From: Pelomonas sp. CA6 | GTDB taxonomy: Bacteria > Pseudomonadota > Gammaproteobacteria > Burkholderiales > Burkholderiaceae_C | DNA length: 64,000 nt | Direction: 5' to 3' | Assembly (NCBI RefSeq): GCF_022549225.1 | Contig: NZ_JAKZFD010000003.1 | Span: forward strand, 248,001-312,000 | Part shown: piece after piece, positions 60,426 to 64,000 of the stretch | Position numbering within the stretch: position 1 is the first letter of the stretch | Layout of the letters: each line of letters begins with the position of its first letter | Made by a program: the position numbers and the translations under genes | The notes under the pieces: model-generated | Seen by the model: only the letters and a program-made list of their open reading frames with translations | Told to the model about the DNA's origin: nothing | Databases searched by the model: none

Positions 60426-61649
60426 TCAGACGGGCCGCAGCAGCAGCGACACGTTGCTGCCGCCGAAGGCAAAGGAGTTGGACATCAGCGCGCGCGGCGC
60501 GATCTCGCGCGGGCCGCCCTGCACCAGGTCGATCAGCTCGCCCAGCTGGCTCTTGCGCACATGGGCGCTGGCGGGCACGCGTCCGCGCCGCAGCGCCTGC
60601 ACCGTGGCCACCAGCTCCAGCGCGCCGCCGGCGCCGATCAGGTGGCCGTGCAGCGCCTTGGTGGCGCTGACCGCGACGCCGCGCACGCCGAACAGCTCGG
60701 CCAGCCCCTGGGCCTCGACGGCATCGCCGACTTCGGTGGCCGTGCCATGGGCATTCACATAGCCGACGTCGGCGGGGTTCAGCTGCGCGTCCGCCAGCGC
60801 GGCGCGCATCGCGCGCAGCTGCCCGGCGAGTTCGGGCCGCGACAGGTGAACCGCGTCGACGCTGTGTCCATAGCCCGCCAGCTCCGCGAGCGGCCGGGCG
60901 CCGCGGCGGCGGGCATGGCTGGCGGTCTCCAGCACCAGCGCCGCCGCGCCCTCGCCCAGCACCAGGCCGCTGCGGCCGTCGTCGAACGGACGGCAGCTCT
61001 GCGCCACGTCCTGGGCATCGGGCGGCGCCATCACGCCCATGGCCCGCCAGGCCAGCACCGAACCATGGTTCAGCATGGATTCCGACCCTCCCACCAGCGC
61101 GATCTCGGCGCGACCGCTGCGCAGCAGCAGCAGGGCCTCGCCGATGGCCTGGGCCGACGAGGCGCAGGCATTGGAGAAGGCCAGCATGGCTGCCTGGAGC
61201 TGGTAGCGTATCGCGAGATGGGCGGCGGCGGAGTTGCTCATCACCCGGATCACGGTGTAGGGATGGATGCGCGGCGTTTCGCGCGTGAGCATCTCGGTGT
61301 AGGACTGCTGCAGCGAGTTGGAACCGCCCAGGCCGGTGCCCCAGGCGCAGGCCGCGCGCTCCGGGTGTTCCACCTGCGCGGGCAGCCCGGCCTGGGTCCA
61401 GGCCTCGTCGGCCGCCTGTAGCGCCATCAGGCCGTGGCGGTCATACAGGTTGCGCTGCGCCGGCGGCATGGCCGCGCCCAGCGCCGTTTCCACCGCGGCG
61501 GCGGGAAACGGGGCCACGCCATGGGCGGCGTCGCCCGGCTGCAGGCGCACGCCCGAGCGGCCCTGCTCCAGCGCGTCGGCAACGGTTTCGGCGTCCTGGC
61601 CCAGCGCGCAGCAGGCGCCCAGGCCGGTGATCCAGACAGCGTCCCGCAT
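60426..61649 (-). CDS. Beta-ketoacyl-ACP synthase (FabF/KAS II-like)
   Basis: A 407-residue condensing enzyme. The catalytic Cys-His-Lys-His set is C162 (NACASSAQA), H301 (NAHGTATEVGD), K331 and H334 (KALHGHLIGAGG). All active-site residues are present. It is 4 bp after a dedicated acyl carrier protein, outside a standard fab cluster, so it probably serves a specialised acyl product. Confidence 0.92.
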   Translation of the reverse strand: MRDAVWITGLGACCALGQDAETVADALEQGRSGVRLQPGDAAHGVAPFPAAAVETALGAAMPPAQRNLYDRHGLMALQAADEAWTQAGLPAQVEHPERAACAWGTGLGGSNSLQQSYTEMLTRETPRIHPYTVIRVMSNSAAAHLAIRYQLQAAMLAFSNACASSAQAIGEALLLLRSGRAEIALVGGSESMLNHGSVLAWRAMGVMAPPDAQDVAQSCRPFDDGRSGLVLGEGAAALVLETASHARRRGARPLAELAGYGHSVDAVHLSRPELAGQLRAMRAALADAQLNPADVGYVNAHGTATEVGDAVEAQGLAELFGVRGVAVSATKALHGHLIGAGGALELVATVQALRRGRVPASAHVRKSQLGELIDLVQGGPREIAPRALMSNSFAFGGSNVSLLLRPV

Positions 61650-61653
61650 GGGC

Positions 61654-61923
61654 TCAGTGCGCCGGCGTCGAGGCCGTGGCGGCGACGGGCGCCGCGACCA
61701 GGCGGTCCACCAGGCCGGCCAGGCCCACCAGCGTGGGGTTGAGCATGGCCTGGTCGTGGTCGATGTTGATGCGGTAGTGGTCTTCGATGGCGAACATGAA
61801 GTCCACCAGCATCAGCGAGTCCAGCCCCAGCTCGGTGAAGCTGGTCTCGGCCTGGATTTGTTCGGGCGGCACGCCCAGCTGGGTGCTGGCGATCTGGCGC
61901 AGTTGCTCTAGGGTGGTGCTCAT
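61654..61923 (-). CDS. Acyl carrier protein
   Basis: An 89-residue carrier with the phosphopantetheine serine S36 in ELGLDSLMLVDF (D35-S36-L37) and a helical bundle. The C-terminal tail is Ala/Thr-rich. It has a dedicated partner synthase and hydrolase in the same operon. Confidence 0.92.
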   Translation of the reverse strand: MSTTLEQLRQIASTQLGVPPEQIQAETSFTELGLDSLMLVDFMFAIEDHYRINIDHDQAMLNPTLVGLAGLVDRLVAAPVAATASTPAH

Positions 61924-61935
61924 GACGGAGTCCTT

Positions 61936-62868
61936 TCAGGAAAACGCGGGGCCGCGCCAGGCGGGCTGAGCCTCGCCGGAGGGCGCGGTGGACGGGGTCC
62001 GACCCTGGCGCAGCGGCGCGGCGGGGGCGGCGAGAGAGACCGGAGACAAGGCTGGCTGCCGTCCGGCCGTGGCGACGGGTACGGTGCGGAGCAGGAAATC
62101 GCGCGCTGCGCCGGCCACCGCGACGCGCTCGTTGTCCAGCGTCAGCATGTGATAGCTGTCGTGGAACCAGTGCACCTCGGGCTCGTTGCCCAGGTGCTGC
62201 TGCAGGTCGCGCACGGAGCGCGGACCGGCGACATCGTCCTCGCTGGCATGCAGCACGACGGCCGGTGCGTCGATGGCCGGCAGCGCCGCCCGCACATGGC
62301 GCAGCAGCCGGCTCGCCTGGTACAGCGACGCGGCCGGCAGCCGGGCGGCGCCCGCCGCCGAAACGCCCAGCTCGGACTGCATGGCCTGCGCCACCCAGGC
62401 GCGCAGACGCTCGTTCTTGATGCCATAAGGCGAGGTCTCGCGGAAGCTGAGCCACTGGCGCAGCGGCGGCACATAGGCCAGCGGCAGCAGGCGGCGCCAG
62501 GGCGAGACGTTCCAGCCGTCGAAGTGCAGGGTGGTGGACACCAGCAGCAGCGCCGCCGCGCGGCGCCGACGCGCCAGCGCCAGCGCCAGCGTCGCGCCCA
62601 TGCTCAGCCCGCCCAGCACCACCTGGGAATGCTGCGCGGCCAGCCGGTCGTAATGGGCCTGGGCCATTTCCAGCCAGGCCTCGTAGCGTGGCACGGGCGC
62701 ACGGCGTCCGTCCTCGGCGCTGACGCCGTAACCGGGCAGCGCGGGGATGTCGACCACATAGCCGGCCTCGCGCAGCACGCGGCCCAGCGGCATCAGTTCC
62801 AGCGGGTTGGCGCACAGCCCATGCAGCAACAGCACGGCGGGGCGGGCGGGGTTGGGAGCGGCTTGCAT
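61936..62868 (-). CDS. Alpha/beta hydrolase (esterase or thioesterase-like)
   Basis: A 310-residue hydrolase. HGLCANP gives the oxyanion loop, S89 in GLSMG the nucleophile, and the His lies in HDSYHMLTLD with the acid in LHASEDDVAGP. The core resembles monoacylglycerol-lipase/carboxylesterase proteins. The last 45 residues are a disordered Pro/Ala tail. First gene of the operon, 12 bp before the acyl carrier protein; it could release or edit the acyl product. Confidence 0.85.
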   Translation of the reverse strand: MQAAPNPARPAVLLLHGLCANPLELMPLGRVLREAGYVVDIPALPGYGVSAEDGRRAPVPRYEAWLEMAQAHYDRLAAQHSQVVLGGLSMGATLALALARRRRAAALLLVSTTLHFDGWNVSPWRRLLPLAYVPPLRQWLSFRETSPYGIKNERLRAWVAQAMQSELGVSAAGAARLPAASLYQASRLLRHVRAALPAIDAPAVVLHASEDDVAGPRSVRDLQQHLGNEPEVHWFHDSYHMLTLDNERVAVAGAARDFLLRTVPVATAGRQPALSPVSLAAPAAPLRQGRTPSTAPSGEAQPAWRGPAFS

Positions 62869-62903
62869 GGCCGGGAGTCTCGCGGGCCTGGGTGTCTGTC
62901 ACT

Positions 62904-62931
62904 TGTCGGCAAGCTTTCAGAAACCTGTCGG
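62904..62931. promoter_or_regulatory. Direct repeat TGTCGG(N)AA, possible response-regulator site
   Basis: TGTCGGCAAG (62904) and TGTCGGAAAC (62926) are spaced 22 bp, two helical turns, in the divergent gap between the hydrolase operon and the OmpR-type regulator. Such paired half-sites suit dimeric OmpR-family binding. Confidence 0.4.
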
Positions 62932-63023
62932 AAACAATCCGTCCGCCAGGCGCAAGCCCGCCGACAGCTGGCAGCAAGCTTGGCGCGTGACCGCGGCCAG
63001 CCGCGGACGATATGCTGTGCGAT

Positions 63024-63710
63024 ATGAGAATTTTGCTGGTCGAAGACGATGAATTGCTGGCGGAGTCCACCGCGCGGGCGCTGCGCTCGCAGTCCTGGGT
63101 GGTGGACTGCAGCGCGCGTGGCGAACCCGTGCCGCTGTCGCTGCGTCAGGACCGTTACGACCTGCTGATCCTGGACATCGGCCTGGCCGGCATCGACGGC
63201 TTCGAAACCCTGCGCCGGGTGCGGCAGCAGGGCAGCAACCTGCCGGTGCTGCTGCTGACGGCGCGCGACGCGGTCGAGGACCGCGTGCGCGGTCTCGAAG
63301 GCGGGGCGGACGACTACCTGGTCAAGCCCTTCGCGCTCAGCGAACTGGTGGCGCGTGCGCGTGCGCTGGTGCGCCGCAGCCAGGCGCGCACCGGCAACGA
63401 GCTGTGCCTGGGCCTGCTGCGCCTGGACCTGGAGGCGCGGCGCGGCTATGTCGGCGAGGAGCCGCTGGCGCTGTCCGCGCGCGAATGGGAGGTGCTGGGC
63501 TTTCTGCTCGCGCGCGCCGGCAAGGTGGTCGCCAAGGAGCAGATCGCCTCGGCCAGCAGCGGCTGGGAGCAGGGCGTCAGTGACAACGCGATCGAAGTCT
63601 GCGTTTCGCGCCTGCGCGCCAAGATCGAGCCGGCGGGTCTGCGCCTGCGCACCGTGCGCGGGCTGGGCTATCTGCTGGAGGAAGGCGGAGCCCGGGAAGG
63701 CGGGGGGTGA
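63024..63710 (+). CDS. OmpR-type response regulator (QseB/TctD-like)
   Basis: A 228-residue regulator. The receiver has E7-D8-D9, phospho-acceptor D51 (LILDIGLAG) and K near 101 (DDYLVKPF); the C-terminus is a winged helix (LSAREWEVLGFLLARAGKVV, TVRGLGYLLE). ATG 63024 places MRILLVEDD at the start. Its stop overlaps the kinase start by 4 bp. Sits divergent from the acyl-carrier operon. Confidence 0.92.
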   Translation: MRILLVEDDELLAESTARALRSQSWVVDCSARGEPVPLSLRQDRYDLLILDIGLAGIDGFETLRRVRQQGSNLPVLLLTARDAVEDRVRGLEGGADDYLVKPFALSELVARARALVRRSQARTGNELCLGLLRLDLEARRGYVGEEPLALSAREWEVLGFLLARAGKVVAKEQIASASSGWEQGVSDNAIEVCVSRLRAKIEPAGLRLRTVRGLGYLLEEGGAREGGG

Positions 63711-64000
63711 GCAGCACGGAGCGCTCCCCGGGGCGGCCGGCGCCCAGCCTGCGCTGGCGGCTGCTGGCCTGGCTGATCGCGCCGGTGCTGCTCACCGCGC
63801 CGCTGCTGGGCTACGGGCTGTACCGCGCGATGCTGGAGGCCGGTGTCGGCTGGCTGGACCAGTCGCTGGGCGATACCGCGCTGGCGCTGGCCAGCCTGGT
63901 GCGCGAGCGCGATGGCCAGCTGCTGGTTGAACTGTCCAGCGAGACGGACCGCGCGCTGCGCTTCGACCGCCAGGACCGGGTCTATTTCCTGGTGCTGGAT
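63707..64000 (+). CDS. Sensor histidine kinase, N-terminal part (cut by window end)
   Basis: 98 codons are visible from GTG 63707, overlapping the regulator stop by 4 bp, and the frame is still open at base 64000. A TM helix (LLAWLIAPVLLTAPLLGYGL) is followed by a periplasmic 2CSK_N-like sensor region. It should be the partner of the OmpR-type regulator; the kinase core lies outside. Confidence 0.85.
   Translation, partial: MSSTERSPGRPAPSLRWRLLAWLIAPVLLTAPLLGYGLYRAMLEAGVGWLDQSLGDTALALASLVRERDGQLLVELSSETDRALRFDRQDRVYFLVLD

Noticed and set aside
1-64000. CRISPR arrays, insertion sequences, tRNA or rRNA genes, riboswitches
   Set aside because: No regularly spaced repeats, transposase-like proteins, terminal inverted repeats, cloverleaf-like sequences or recognised riboswitch motifs were seen on reading both strands.

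Overview
The window is gene-dense, very GC-rich (roughly 70% by eye), Gram-negative DNA. RND pumps, TorF-type and TonB-dependent outer-membrane proteins, a TRAP transporter, paired NrdR boxes, a CTGT-N8-ACAG LexA box and a DUF3149 protein together suggest a betaproteobacterium of the order Burkholderiales (Comamonadaceae or the Rubrivivax/Leptothrix/Roseateles group). This is inferred from gene content only. I see no rRNA, tRNA, CRISPR array, insertion sequence or prophage.

Layout. 1-3020: end of an ATP-grasp-like gene, an MFS exporter and a second ATP-grasp enzyme. 3032-7895: ACT protein, AraC regulator divergent from a Tat-type amidase, and an UPF1-like helicase. 8040-14611: a probable oxidative catabolic regulon made of an alpha/beta hydrolase, a saccharopine-dehydrogenase-like oxidoreductase, DUF2147 protein, porin, membrane protein, TetR repressor and Baeyer-Villiger-type monooxygenase. 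One 15-bp palindromic box lies in front of both the hydrolase and the monooxygenase. 14634-21062: RND tripartite pump operon ending in a GNAT acetyltransferase, divergent from a NarX/NarL-type two-component pair (21262-23285). 23569-26203: CopD-like membrane protein, a 388-bp non-coding stretch with repeats, an SDR and an AraC regulator. 26435-28837: a cPLA2/patatin-like hydrolase and two small unknown genes on either side of a LexA box.

29022-32074 is an anaerobic ribonucleotide reductase operon in which the glycyl-radical domain is a separate 64-residue gene between nrdD and nrdG, behind two NrdR boxes spaced 32 bp. 32194-41275: PAS/GGDEF cyclase, GlxA-type regulator, glutathione-dependent formaldehyde oxidation (frmA, frmB), a 14-repeat propeller diguanylate cyclase, a GFA protein and a cupin. 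41289-49039 looks like a sulfur-stress operon: cysteine-bearing ArsR repressor divergent from an RND adaptor and pump, DUF2892 protein, persulfide-dioxygenase-like MBL enzyme, OsmC protein and a TDT/SLAC1 transporter of the type that exports sulfite.

49112-55680: DUF3149 micro-protein, TRIC channel, and a TRAP dicarboxylate-type transporter divergent from its DctS/DctR-like two-component system. 55801-59144: Fur-box-controlled TonB receptor and PepSY membrane protein. 59154-62868 (minus strand): a tight four-gene operon of alpha/beta hydrolase, acyl carrier protein, ketoacyl-ACP synthase and a non-canonical Nramp-like transporter. 63024-64000: OmpR-type regulator and the start of its sensor kinase, cut by the window edge.
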